NCBI RefSeq assembly: GCF_013694365.1
Contig: NZ_CP059275.1
Coordinates: 1,116,001-1,180,000 of the forward strand
Direction: 5' to 3'
DNA length: 64,000 nt
From: Limosilactobacillus reuteri
GTDB taxonomy: Bacteria; Bacillota; Bacilli; Lactobacillales; Lactobacillaceae
Under the pieces are notes generated by a model. The model did no database searches. It was not told where the DNA came from and saw nothing but the letters and a program-made list of their open reading frames with translations. Position numbers and translations under genes: made by a program. Below, piece by piece: positions 18,057-27,165 of this stretch. Position 1 is the stretch's first letter, and each line of letters starts with the position of its first letter.

Positions 18057-18219
18057 AAAGGGAGCGAGACAGAAGTCACTCGTGACTTCGTTTTTCGACG
18101 CGAAGCTAGCCTCTGGGAGCCCCCGCAAGCAACAATAGGCCTTCAGCGTTCGACTTTGCCGGACGCTGAAGGCCATTGTTGTACTGCGCTGTTCGTATTT
18201 TATGGAAGTGACCTAACTT
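18057..18219 (+). repeat. Retained non-coding piece with a long hairpin (dispersed intergenic repeat type)
   Basis: It begins GGGAGCGAGACAGAAGTCAC, a style of intergenic repeat familiar from lactobacilli. A strong stem forms between 18130-18148 and 18164-18181 (AACAATAGGCCTTCAGCG against CGCTGAAGGCCATTGTT, one bulged A) with a 15-base loop. There is no T-run, so it is not a simple terminator. With the upstream frameshift repaired, the nuclease gene would end at about 18085 inside this piece. Confidence 0.6.
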
Positions 18220-18789
18220 ATGTCACAGCTCATGAACAGAAATCAACATCGGAAGCCGTTTTATCGTCGACCATGGTTATGGATAATAGTTATTTTATTA
18301 TTAATTGGTGGCGGATGGTTCATTAGTAGTCGTAATCAGGCACAGGAGACTCAAGAGGATGCAGTAGTTAAAACAACTAAAGAATCGGATAAGAAGAAAA
18401 AATCGACAAAAGAATCTAAAAATAAAGAAAAAACTAGTTCTGTCATCAAATCTTCCAGCGGTAAGGAAAGTCAACGGGGGTCTTCGATAATCGGCCAGCA
18501 ATCTCAGCAACCGAATGATGAGAAGAGCTATTCAAATAATAGTAGTCCAACGATTCCTTCAACAACTCAACAGCCTAATGATGGAAATACAGCCCCCGCG
18601 AGTGGTAAAGAACCAGAGCCGTGGGTTGATCCGGATAACTATGAACCAAATTCAATTATTGGTGATCGTTCAACAATGTATTGCTACTTACCGGGGCAAT
18701 ATCCATATTCTGGGATTGCTCCTGAAAATGTCGTTTATTTTGATTCATTAGCTGATGCTCAGGCAGCTGGATATCGGACCCATCAATAA
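18220..18789 (+). CDS. Membrane-anchored extracellular protein with Ser/Lys-rich linker
   Basis: A 189-residue protein. After a basic N terminus (RRPW), residues about 22-38 form one membrane helix, followed by a Lys/Ser/Gln-rich disordered linker to about 130. The compact C-terminal part reads SIIGDRSTMYCYLPGQYPY and ENVVYFDSLADAQAAGYR. That ending resembles a short domain found at the ends of lactobacillus surface proteins and nucleases, where the pattern is IIGN-x-K-x-YH-x-PG then VYF-x-S-x-AEAQAAGYR. Function unknown. Confidence 0.65.
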   Translation: MSQLMNRNQHRKPFYRRPWLWIIVILLLIGGGWFISSRNQAQETQEDAVVKTTKESDKKKKSTKESKNKEKTSSVIKSSSGKESQRGSSIIGQQSQQPNDEKSYSNNSSPTIPSTTQQPNDGNTAPASGKEPEPWVDPDNYEPNSIIGDRSTMYCYLPGQYPYSGIAPENVVYFDSLADAQAAGYRTHQ

Positions 18790-19893
18790 ATGAAAAATCC
18801 TTTTAATCCAAGTTTTGGTATTCAACCAACTGTGTTATTAGATCGCGAAGAAGTACAATCAAAATTGGTTAAAGACATTAAAGCGCTTGATACTCCTTAT
18901 CGAACTACTTTGATTTATGGAAATCGTGGAGTTGGAAAAACAGTTTTTATGAATTCTGTTGGAAAGCAGATTGATCAAGATCCGACGTGGATAACTATTC
19001 ACTTAATTATTGGAGATAATATGGTGGGACGTTTGGCTGAAATGATTTACCAACAATCAACAAATAAAATCAAAAAAGTATTCGACCAACTCTCCGATAT
19101 TAATTTTGAAATAGGCGGATTAGGCTTAAAATTCACTCTTAATGATAAACAAACATCAAATTTTCAACTTGTATTAAAAAAAATGTTAAAAATATTAGAC
19201 AAAAATAACCAGAAAGTATTGGTAATGATTGATGAAGCTCAAGAGGTAACGGGAATGGTTGAATTAGCATCAGTATATCAAGTCATGATTAGTGAGGGGT
19301 TACCAATCTCAATAATCATGACTGGATTACCCAAAAATGTTCAAGAATTGCAAAATAATCATGTATTAACTTTCTTATTACGTAGTGGAAGAATAAGTCT
19401 TTCTCCACTGAATTACTATGATATCAGAGCGCAATACCAACAAGCATTGAAAGTACGAGATCCGGAAATTTCGCCAGAAGTGGTTCGTCGCGCCGCTCTT
19501 CTTTCAGACGGATATGCATATGCCTTTCAATTGCTTGGTTATCTTTTATGGGAATCACCGGATAAACACATTACGATGAAAACTATAGATAGTATCCAGC
19601 CAGAGTATCAAGCCCAATTAAGTCGAAATGCTTATAGTAAGATGCTTGAAGAATTATCTATTATGGATCAGCAATTTGTTATTACTATGGCTAAAGCTTC
19701 TGAGTACCCTGTTTCAACTAGTTGCTTAAGAACAAAATTAAAGAAAAAGCCTGGTTATATTGGAATGTATCGTCGGCGGTTAATGGATAGTCAACTCATA
19801 ACACCAGCAGGATATGGAAAGCTAAAATTTACGCTGCCATTATTTAAGCAATTTTTACTTGATGATGGTCAGTATTTAGTTAATTATAGTTAA
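18790..19893 (+). CDS. AAA ATPase, Orc/Cdc6-like (AAA_16 type)
   Basis: A 367-residue protein. Walker A is YGNRGVGKTVF at about 45-55 and Walker B is VLVMIDEAQE near 144-153. The C-terminal third is a winged-helix-like region (TSCLRTKLKKKPGYIGMYRR). The arrangement recalls archaeal-type ATPases that sit on mobile elements and bind DNA. It lies directly before the TOTE primase-helicase gene in the same inferred orientation, so the two may act together, but nothing in the sequence proves it. Confidence 0.75.
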   Translation: MKNPFNPSFGIQPTVLLDREEVQSKLVKDIKALDTPYRTTLIYGNRGVGKTVFMNSVGKQIDQDPTWITIHLIIGDNMVGRLAEMIYQQSTNKIKKVFDQLSDINFEIGGLGLKFTLNDKQTSNFQLVLKKMLKILDKNNQKVLVMIDEAQEVTGMVELASVYQVMISEGLPISIIMTGLPKNVQELQNNHVLTFLLRSGRISLSPLNYYDIRAQYQQALKVRDPEISPEVVRRAALLSDGYAYAFQLLGYLLWESPDKHITMKTIDSIQPEYQAQLSRNAYSKMLEELSIMDQQFVITMAKASEYPVSTSCLRTKLKKKPGYIGMYRRRLMDSQLITPAGYGKLKFTLPLFKQFLLDDGQYLVNYS

Positions 19894-22656
19894 ATGGAAA
19901 TAGGTAAAGAATACGCGTTAAATAACGGTGATATCATTACCGTTACTCAAGCATATTGGCATTACGAAACTAAAGAAAAATTTTACTCAATTACCACTGA
20001 TAAAGGGACGGATTGGATTATTAGTGAACAGAAATTATTAAGTCTTATAGCTAAGAAAAGAACAACTGGTGAAAAACTAGCATTATATGCTGATTATTTT
20101 GCAGGTCGTCCTGATGTATTTGCTCAAAAGTGGAGTAATGGTAAAGGATATAGTCCAGCATTAAAAAATTGGCGAAGCTTTTATCAATTGCGAAATAATA
20201 AAGAAGCATTGTCAAAATTGAAGAAACAATATCTTCCTTATTCTAGGAAAGTAATTTATGAGCAGATTTCTTCTTCAGATAAATATCATCGTTACGGGAT
20301 CTATCCTTTATTAAAAGATGATAAAACAAAGTTATTAGTTTTTGATTTTGATAAACATCAATCAACCGCTGAACCTTATAAAATGACTAAGGCAGTAATT
20401 AAGACTTGCCAAAAATATGATCTTAACTGTCTTCCTGAAATATCATCATCTGGTAATAGTTATCATCTGTGGATATTTTTTAGTCAACCAATTGCGGCAA
20501 GTACAGCTAGGTTTCTTGGTAAATTGATTTTAGTAGAGTCGATGATTACTAGTGAAAGTCTTGATTTGTCATCATTTGATCGTATGATTCCTAATCAAGA
20601 TCGATTACCTGAAAAAGGATTTGGAAATTTGATTGCTTTGCCATTAAAATGGAGTGATGTAAAAGAGAAAAAGTCTATTTTTACTGATAATAATCTTCAG
20701 CCTTTAGCACTGTCACAGTTATTTGACCAATTAGAAAACACAAAAAAGTATAGTGAAGAAGAAGTAAAAAATTTCATTAGTCAAATTACTAAAGATCTGA
20801 AAATTCTAAAGGGCGAAAACTCTAGATTAATTATCCCGTTTTTGCAAAATTTTCCTAAAAAAGTTGAAGGCTTTATTGCTGGGGAAATATTTATTAATCG
20901 TCAAAATTTAACGCGTCAAGAGCAATTATCATTATTAAACTTAGCTACTTTTAGTAATCCAGAATATATTAAGAGACAAAGAATGCGCATGCCTGTGTGG
21001 GATGTTCCATCAATTTTAACAGCAGCAAAAATTGATGGTAAATATTTACGATTGCCACGAGGAGTAGAGTCGTCATTAAAAGATAATTGTCATAGTTATT
21101 TAAAAGAACAATTTACTCTGTCCAAAGCGTTGAATGTTGAATTTACAGGTACCCTACGGCCACAACAAGAAGAAGCAGTAAATAAAATTGATAAAAATAA
21201 ATTGGGGATGCTGTGTGCTCATACTGGATTTGGAAAAACAGTTGTTGGATGTGCGCTAATTGCAAGGCGTAAAGCAAGAACATTGATTATTGTGTCTACC
21301 GTTAACATCGCTAATCAATGGCGAGATGCTGCTTTAAGATTTTTGAAAATTAAGGATGTGCCATATAAAGAATTAACTAAGACTGGACGATGCGTTAAGA
21401 AAAAACAAATTGAAATTATTTCTGGAACTCGTAATCATCCTTCAAAATTAGTCGATATCATTAATATTCGTAAATTAATCCATTTATCAGCTATTGAGCG
21501 TACAAAACTATTTCAAGACTATGAACAAATAATTGTTGATGAATGCCATCATATTTCTGCGGTAACCTTTGAAAAAACTTTAGTAGAAGCAAACACACGA
21601 TATGTTCTGGGGTTAACAGCAACGCCCGAAAGAAAAGATGGATTAGAAAATTTTATGTATTATCGTTGTGGAAATATTATCTACCAAGCTCAAGATAGTG
21701 AAAAAGAATATTTGATTTCTCGTTATATATATCCGCGTTATAATAGTTTTCTTGAAGCTAAAAGTAAATTAGAACGTGATACTTATGCGCAAAAGATAAG
21801 GTTGATTGCTGAAAATAATGACCGTAATGATCAAATAGTAAAGGACGCACTCCAAGCATTGTCTGAAGGAAGACATATTTTATTGTTGAGTGAACGAATT
21901 AAACATCTTAATGAACTTTACGCAAAACTAAAGCAGAAAAATAGCAAAGTATATTTGACTACTGGAACACAAAAATTATCCATTAAGTTATCAAAAATTA
22001 AAGACCCATATATTCTTTTGTCGACTGGCAAATATGTGGGAGAAGGATTTGATTTACCAAGTTTAGATACATTATTTTTAACGTTACCTTTTTCTTGGAA
22101 AGGTAATACAAAGCAATATCTTGGTCGATTAGAACGAAGCCTAGATAAAAAAGACGAATTACGTGTATATGATTATGTTGATATTGCTGATGAGACATTT
22201 GCAAAGATGTATCGGAAGAGGGTAAGAGTCTATAAGCAACAAGGATATAGTTTTGTCCATAGTAAGCAATGGAATAGTTATTCAACTGCTTACTATACTA
22301 AAAATGACTATTTGCAGGTATGGAGACAAGATCTAGCTAATGCTAAGAAAGCCTTTATTTGTTTAAAAAGGATTAATCAAAAACAAATTGAAATGTTGAA
22401 TGAAATGGTAAAATTTAGTCAGATTTCCCTTACTTTGGGTAAAAAGCAGAGAAATTGTGACTATAAACTTTTATCAAATAAAGTCGATTTTAAGTTAAAA
22501 GAACAAATTGGTAATAATATTTGTGTTTTTGATCAAAAAATTTGTTGGTATGGTGATTTAAACTTTGGGGGAAATTCTTATAAGAATTCATCAGCTATTC
22601 GATTAGTAAATACTGAATTAGCTAAAAAGATTACTAGTTCTAAATATCAAATATGA
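19894..22656 (+). CDS. TOTE-type conflict system protein: archaeo-eukaryotic primase domain fused to a DEAD/DEAH helicase
   Basis: A 920-residue protein. At about 100-280 is an archaeo-eukaryotic primase-like domain: RYGIYPLLKDDKTKLLVFDF with FDFDKH (catalytic acidic pair near 150-152), then SSGNSYHLWIFFSQP and FGNLIALPLK. From about 420 a superfamily 2 helicase follows: HTGFGKTVV (Walker A, about 444-452), VDECHH (box II, about 548), LGLTATPERKDG and QYLGRLERS (motif VI, about 750). These features define the TOTE conflict-system primase-helicases, thought to act in anti-element defence. Its last four bases repeat the next gene's start. Confidence 0.82.
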   Translation: MEIGKEYALNNGDIITVTQAYWHYETKEKFYSITTDKGTDWIISEQKLLSLIAKKRTTGEKLALYADYFAGRPDVFAQKWSNGKGYSPALKNWRSFYQLRNNKEALSKLKKQYLPYSRKVIYEQISSSDKYHRYGIYPLLKDDKTKLLVFDFDKHQSTAEPYKMTKAVIKTCQKYDLNCLPEISSSGNSYHLWIFFSQPIAASTARFLGKLILVESMITSESLDLSSFDRMIPNQDRLPEKGFGNLIALPLKWSDVKEKKSIFTDNNLQPLALSQLFDQLENTKKYSEEEVKNFISQITKDLKILKGENSRLIIPFLQNFPKKVEGFIAGEIFINRQNLTRQEQLSLLNLATFSNPEYIKRQRMRMPVWDVPSILTAAKIDGKYLRLPRGVESSLKDNCHSYLKEQFTLSKALNVEFTGTLRPQQEEAVNKIDKNKLGMLCAHTGFGKTVVGCALIARRKARTLIIVSTVNIANQWRDAALRFLKIKDVPYKELTKTGRCVKKKQIEIISGTRNHPSKLVDIINIRKLIHLSAIERTKLFQDYEQIIVDECHHISAVTFEKTLVEANTRYVLGLTATPERKDGLENFMYYRCGNIIYQAQDSEKEYLISRYIYPRYNSFLEAKSKLERDTYAQKIRLIAENNDRNDQIVKDALQALSEGRHILLLSERIKHLNELYAKLKQKNSKVYLTTGTQKLSIKLSKIKDPYILLSTGKYVGEGFDLPSLDTLFLTLPFSWKGNTKQYLGRLERSLDKKDELRVYDYVDIADETFAKMYRKRVRVYKQQGYSFVHSKQWNSYSTAYYTKNDYLQVWRQDLANAKKAFICLKRINQKQIEMLNEMVKFSQISLTLGKKQRNCDYKLLSNKVDFKLKEQIGNNICVFDQKICWYGDLNFGGNSYKNSSAIRLVNTELAKKITSSKYQI

Positions 22657-22980
22657 ATGAATGATATCTCTAAAAGCGATTGGCAATTATTCAACAAGCT
22701 GCTTCCAAAATGGCAAGAAAGATATATGAATCGCCTTAATCAGGAATACAAAAGAATATTAGATGGTGATGGTTCGGCAGCGAATAAATTTTGGAAGCTG
22801 GAAAAACAAATAAAGGCGGATCGAAAATCGCCCGAGGTGCTTGTTGAAGTATCGAAAAGATCCATGTTTCAGACTTTATTGCAGCTGTTATCAGAGAATG
22901 TAATTACAGATGAAGATTTAACCGGCCTCAGTAAAGAATTAAGAGATGATATTAATACTGTTATTAAACGATTTGGCTAA
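22657..22980 (+). CDS. Small helical protein coupled to the TOTE gene
   Basis: A 107-residue, all-helical, charged protein. The first four bases (ATGA) are duplicated at the end of the previous gene, so in the native genome the two overlap by four bases and are translationally coupled. It resembles small proteins of unknown function seen in many Firmicutes, with a W-x-x-F/Y-x-x-x-L-x-x-W-Q-E-R-Y-M start and KFWKLEKQIK core. It may be a passenger rather than a TOTE-specific partner. Confidence 0.65.
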   Translation: MNDISKSDWQLFNKLLPKWQERYMNRLNQEYKRILDGDGSAANKFWKLEKQIKADRKSPEVLVEVSKRSMFQTLLQLLSENVITDEDLTGLSKELRDDINTVIKRFG

Positions 22981-23832
22981 ATGTTAATTAAGGCAAATAA
23001 TCTTACTAAAAGATACGGAACAAAATTAGCTCTAGATAACATAAATTTACAGATCGATCGTGGTCAATTAATTGCTTATCTAGGTACTAATGGTGCAGGG
23101 AAATCAACTACTATCAATCTTCTTACTGGTTTAATGACGCCAACCTCCGGGATGATCGCACGCCGTCAAGGAATAAAAATTGGCGTTGTCTTCCAAGATA
23201 GCATTCTCGATAAAGAGCTTTCAGTTAAAGATAATCTTAACTTTAGATCAAACTTATATCATGAAGATCATACTGAATGGGTTCACCAGTTAATTAGCCT
23301 AATGGGCCTCACCCATTTTCTAAATCAGCGCTATGGAACATTATCTGGTGGACAGCGACGCAGGGTTGATATCAATCGTGCCTTGATTACCGACCCAGAT
23401 ATTCTTTTCCTTGACGAACCGACAACTGGATTGGATTTACAAACGCGACTTGTTATTTGGAACCTCCTTCAAAAGCTACAAAAGGAACATGGTCTAACTA
23501 TTTTTCTAACAACTCATTACTTAGAAGAAGCCGAAAATGCCGATCAAATGTATATCTTAGAAAACGGCAAAATTTTAGTTTCTGGCTCAGCAACCGATAT
23601 TAAACAACATTATGCACCAACTAAATTAGTGGTTACAACAAATGGACATAAGCTACAAACTAACTACTCTGAGAAACAATTAACACCTCAAAAATTTTCT
23701 TTTGATGGCCTTAATTGTTCAGAAGTTATTACATTACTACATAGCAATCAAGAGTATATCATTAACTTCTCATATACCCCCGGTTCAATTAACGATGCTT
23801 TTGTCAAAATTACCGGAAAGGAGCTTCAATAA
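22981..23832 (+). CDS. ABC transporter ATP-binding protein
   Basis: A 283-residue ATPase. Walker A GTNGAGKST at about 35-43, signature LSGGQRRRVD near 121-130 and Walker B ILFLDEPTTGLD close after. The C-terminal 60 residues form a regulatory tail. An AAAGGAG box in the last codons lies correctly for the permease ATG at 23833, so the two genes are truly adjacent. The LytTR and DUF3021 genes follow, giving an ABC-LytTR-DUF3021 operon as found for lantibiotic- or stress-responsive exporters. Substrate unknown. Confidence 0.9.
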   Translation: MLIKANNLTKRYGTKLALDNINLQIDRGQLIAYLGTNGAGKSTTINLLTGLMTPTSGMIARRQGIKIGVVFQDSILDKELSVKDNLNFRSNLYHEDHTEWVHQLISLMGLTHFLNQRYGTLSGGQRRRVDINRALITDPDILFLDEPTTGLDLQTRLVIWNLLQKLQKEHGLTIFLTTHYLEEAENADQMYILENGKILVSGSATDIKQHYAPTKLVVTTNGHKLQTNYSEKQLTPQKFSFDGLNCSEVITLLHSNQEYIINFSYTPGSINDAFVKITGKELQ

Positions 23833-24684
23833 ATGATTGCGTTAATTAAAAAAAACTTAAAGATTTACTTTGCTAATAAGATTGGTGTCTTGATGTCTTG
23901 CCTTGGTGCTTTAATTTCATTCTTTATTTATATTGGTTTTTTGCAGCAAAACCTGATATCTTCATGGCAATCATTGCCTCATACAAAGGAAATGTTAGGT
24001 TTATGGATGATTAGTGGAATTGTCGCCATCGCCGGCATTACCACTTCATTTCAAGCTCTTGGACAATTAGTCAAAGATCGAGAAAGCCGAACATGGGATG
24101 ATTTAAGTCTAACTGATTTGACACCGTTCCAAATTAATTGTAGCTATTTAACTGCAACAATATTTATTAGCACATTAATGCAGATTATTACATTCTTCAT
24201 CATGGCAGTTTACTTTATTTTAGTAGATAGTATTACTATTCCAACTACTGCATTGCTTCTCGGATTATTTTTTATTGTTTTAGGTGCAATTGGCGCAAGT
24301 GCTGTTAATTTAATTATTGTTGACCTAATCCATTCTTCTACGACTTTTAGCCGCCTTTCTGCCATAATTGGCGCAGCTTCCGGATTTATGATCGCTACTT
24401 ATATGCCCTATGGAACATTATCCAAATCAGCACAATTTGTAGTAAAATTATTTCCAAGTAGTTATGAGGCTGCTAGCTTGCGAAGCCTTCTGCTAAATAA
24501 ACTAAGCAAAAAATTTTTACCGCCATCCAGTCGGTACCAAATGATTGAATATCTGGGTATCCACTTCAAGATTCATGGTTATCAGTTAAATAATTATAGT
24601 AATGCATTAATGATTGTGGGAATGTCTATAGTTTTAATAGATCTTGGAGCTGTTTGGGCAAATCGATATCAGAGGAAGAGTTAA
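23833..24684 (+). CDS. ABC-2 type transporter permease
   Basis: A 283-residue permease with six predicted helices (about 15-38, 55-78, 102-128, 133-158, 165-187 and 255-275) and LGQLVKDRESRTWDDLSLT between helices 2 and 3, the usual coupling loop of ABC-2 drug exporters. Native partner of the ATPase upstream; an exporter is likely, with unknown cargo. Confidence 0.85.
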   Translation: MIALIKKNLKIYFANKIGVLMSCLGALISFFIYIGFLQQNLISSWQSLPHTKEMLGLWMISGIVAIAGITTSFQALGQLVKDRESRTWDDLSLTDLTPFQINCSYLTATIFISTLMQIITFFIMAVYFILVDSITIPTTALLLGLFFIVLGAIGASAVNLIIVDLIHSSTTFSRLSAIIGAASGFMIATYMPYGTLSKSAQFVVKLFPSSYEAASLRSLLLNKLSKKFLPPSSRYQMIEYLGIHFKIHGYQLNNYSNALMIVGMSIVLIDLGAVWANRYQRKS

Positions 24685-25137
24685 GTGCAAATTCATTTTC
24701 AGTCAGATCCATTACTAGGTCCTGACGATCTTAATATTACTGTGAACGCTGTTACTAAAAACGACAAAGTTATTAACCTGCTTAATTATTTAGATAAGTA
24801 TGATCAAAAAAGTAGCTCTTTAATCCCAATAAAAACAGAAGATAGGATTTTAACTATAAAGCAAATAGAGCTTATCAAGGTAGAGGTAACCAAAAACATC
24901 CTCTCTTTTTATACAAAAAGCGATGTAATTCAAGCAAACGGACGACTATATCAAGTATTAACAAGGCTTAACGAAAATTTTGTTCAAGTATCAAAACACG
25001 GCATTATTAATTTAAATCATTTACTTTCCCTAGAAGCTGGATTTACTGGCAATATGATTGCTAAATTAAATTTTGATCAACGTGCCGATGTTTCACGGAA
25101 ATATCTACCAGAGTTAGAAAGAAGATTGGGACTATAA
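24685..25137 (+). CDS. LytTR family DNA-binding regulator
   Basis: A 150-residue stand-alone LytTR protein starting with GTG. The DNA-binding domain spans about 50-150 (IKVEVTKNILSFYTKSDVIQ, then SKHGIINLNHLLSLEAGF). It differs clearly in sequence from the copy at 10335. It sits between an ABC exporter and DUF3021, so it probably controls this operon. An AGAGGAAG box at the end of the permease gene precedes it. Confidence 0.85.
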   Translation: MQIHFQSDPLLGPDDLNITVNAVTKNDKVINLLNYLDKYDQKSSSLIPIKTEDRILTIKQIELIKVEVTKNILSFYTKSDVIQANGRLYQVLTRLNENFVQVSKHGIINLNHLLSLEAGFTGNMIAKLNFDQRADVSRKYLPELERRLGL

Positions 25138-25524
25138 ATGATAAATTTAAAAAGGGGTATCCGTTACTTTATTCGCGGGATGGGTTATGGATCTATTACT
25201 TATCTCGCAATTATTGCATTTCTCACACATAATATGACTGTTTCTACTACTAGTGTCATTACAGTGTTCATTATTAGTGGATTGATCGGGGAATTAAGTT
25301 TTGTCTTTCAAACAGAACTACCGTATTCGATCGCTCTCGTTATTCACCTAATCGGGACCTTTATTCTATATTCTGTAATGATGCTAATCAATCACTGGCC
25401 TCTTAATTGGCAAACCATTGTAATTTTCATTATCGTCTATATCGCTATTTGGCTTTTTATTCGTTTGTTAGAAGAGCAACATATTAATCGAATTAATAAG
25501 CAAATTAGAAACAGGCAAAAATAA
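25138..25524 (+). CDS. DUF3021 family membrane protein
   Basis: A 128-residue protein with four predicted helices (about 15-33, 40-57, 65-87 and 94-112) and a basic C terminus. Partner of the LytTR regulator upstream, as at 10770. It probably restrains the regulator at the membrane; that role is known for the family only in outline. Confidence 0.82.
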   Translation: MINLKRGIRYFIRGMGYGSITYLAIIAFLTHNMTVSTTSVITVFIISGLIGELSFVFQTELPYSIALVIHLIGTFILYSVMMLINHWPLNWQTIVIFIIVYIAIWLFIRLLEEQHINRINKQIRNRQK

Positions 25525-25632
25525 ATGACAGATCGACAAGCAAATGTGAAACTAAGAAGTTATCAAACATCTGATTGTATGGACATTAACCTATACAAAA
25601 ATCATCACCTCATTTTAGTAACGAAGCGATGA
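25525..25632 (+). pseudogene. 5' fragment of a GNAT acetyltransferase gene
   Basis: Thirty-five codons, MTDRQANVKLRSYQTSDCMD onward, then an out-of-frame tail and TGA. VKLRSYQTSDC is a typical GNAT start, but no acetyl-CoA loop is present. Its ATGA start repeats the last four bases of 25633-26367, so it probably lies downstream of that gene in the native minus-strand order. Confidence 0.5.
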
Positions 25633-26367
25633 GTGAGTCAATCAGCTGCTAGGGATGTTGCAGACTATCTAGATACAAGCTACGATATTATCTATGGAGA
25701 ACCGGAATTAGCTGCGCCAGAAGATGACTATCAAGATAAATTTATTCAGCAGTTGCTTGACGAACTAGCTCCAGCACAAGCAGATATACCAACGAATGTT
25801 GGCAACCGTCAGTTGATTAACCCGCAAAACTATGGTCAAGCGTATGTAATTACTGCTAAATTAGCTGATTTTAAACCGCTAGCAAGCCGTACGTTCGTGA
25901 TTAAGGGTAGTAGTACAATTGAGGAACTCGCTGAAACAGTGATTTTGATGTTTCATGGTAACTTGGGACACTTGTATGATGCAATTAATGAACAGACTCA
26001 GGAATTTTATACTCAGTCAGAAGATTTTGTGCCAGGCGGGATGACAAAAGTTAAGCTTGATCTAGCAACGGTCTCATTATTAAATGAAAAAGATAAATTA
26101 ACTATTCATTATGACTATGGGGACGGCTGGGAGTTTAAACTTCATGTCCAAAAAATTCAACCAGTTACTAATGAGGAGCTACCACATGTTCAAAAAGCCC
26201 GTGGTTACGGTATTATTGAATATGTTGGTGGTGTCGGTGCTTTAGAGCAGTATTATGATGATTACCAAAAAGGGCAAGTTGATCCTGACTTTTTAGACTG
26301 GTTAGGTGGAGAACCAATTGACCTTGATACTGTGGACATCAACGAATTAAACCAGTTAATTAAATGA
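25633..26367 (+). CDS. Plasmid pRiA4b ORF-3-like / IS1096 TnpR-like family protein
   Basis: A 244-residue protein starting with GTG. The C-terminal two-thirds match the pRiA4b ORF-3 (TnpR, IS1096) fold: SRTFVIKGSSTIEELAETV, HLYDAINE, IHYDYGDGWEFKLHVQKI (about 155-172), then ARGYGIIEYVGGVGALEQYY. Family members are small scaffold-like proteins of unclear role. The native order of 26995, 26368, 25633 and 25525 is the reverse of the order here (see overlaps). Confidence 0.75.
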   Translation: MSQSAARDVADYLDTSYDIIYGEPELAAPEDDYQDKFIQQLLDELAPAQADIPTNVGNRQLINPQNYGQAYVITAKLADFKPLASRTFVIKGSSTIEELAETVILMFHGNLGHLYDAINEQTQEFYTQSEDFVPGGMTKVKLDLATVSLLNEKDKLTIHYDYGDGWEFKLHVQKIQPVTNEELPHVQKARGYGIIEYVGGVGALEQYYDDYQKGQVDPDFLDWLGGEPIDLDTVDINELNQLIK

Positions 26368-26994
26368 TTGCCAGTCTTTACTGACAAATTAGGCGAGGGT
26401 AAGTTTAGTCAAGTTGCCATTAACTTTCTAAATGAAATGCCTTTTTTGGTTGATCCACAACGTACTTGGTTAATGCAGAATGTTTTTTCATTTAATTTAT
26501 ACCGGCCAATCTCATCTGCTGAAAACGAAAAACTTAAAAATTATTTGCAGATAATTGCTAGCCACCAAGCAGAATTTAAGGAAACCCTTAACGATAATGA
26601 TGATTTTTCATCAACTGAGGATTTCAATGATCTTGTCTACTTATTGTTAGCTCTATCTGGAAATGATCAGGAAGTATTAATGAAATTTTGCCAATTGGTT
26701 AATGAAGAATATCCGGTAAAGGTGAAAGCTCCACGACCGGGGGCAAAATATTGTACGATCAAGCCACAATTTAAAGATCCCCGTATTTGGGCGGATGACG
26801 AAGGAAAAGCCTCAGCAGATAATCCAGCAACAGTTCAAGCGATTAGCCAAAACAACCAGCAAATGATTGACCAGTTTATCGCCAGTGCTGATGGTCAGTT
26901 AATGGGAGATGATAAGACTGCTCGTCGTATCTTGGACCAATTTTTGAACCACTTCATGTTAAAAATAAAATTTGCACGGTCACTACTAACCTAG
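26368..26994 (+). pseudogene. 3' part of a frameshifted gene of unknown function
   Basis: A TTG-started frame of 208 residues. Its first 17 bases equal 27149-27165, the end of the fragment at 26995, so both are halves of one gene read in two frames. It has no domain I recognise; the middle is acidic and helical (AENEKLKNYLQIIASHQAEF) with a conserved-looking AKYCTIKPQFKDPRIWADD. The protein joined across the frameshift would be roughly 250 residues. Confidence 0.65.
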
Positions 26995-27165
26995 ATGGCA
27001 CAGTTATTTTATAGTCCTGACCTGGCTGATCGACTACCTTATAATAATACTGGTAAGATTAGCCAAAAACCTTTACGACGGTGGCGGCTTAGTCTGGTAA
27101 AGATTGATAATAAAACATACTACCTATTATGTAGAAGAGGAAACTGGTTTGCCAGTCTTTACTGA
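26995..27165 (+). pseudogene. 5' part of the same frameshifted gene
   Basis: Fifty-six residues beginning MAQLFYSPDLADRLPYNN; the last dozen (CRRGNWFASLY) are out of frame. In the shifted frame the same bases read EEETGLPVFTD, exactly leading into the 26368 segment. The native order is 26995 then 26368, on the minus strand. The frameshift lies near 27130. Confidence 0.65.
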
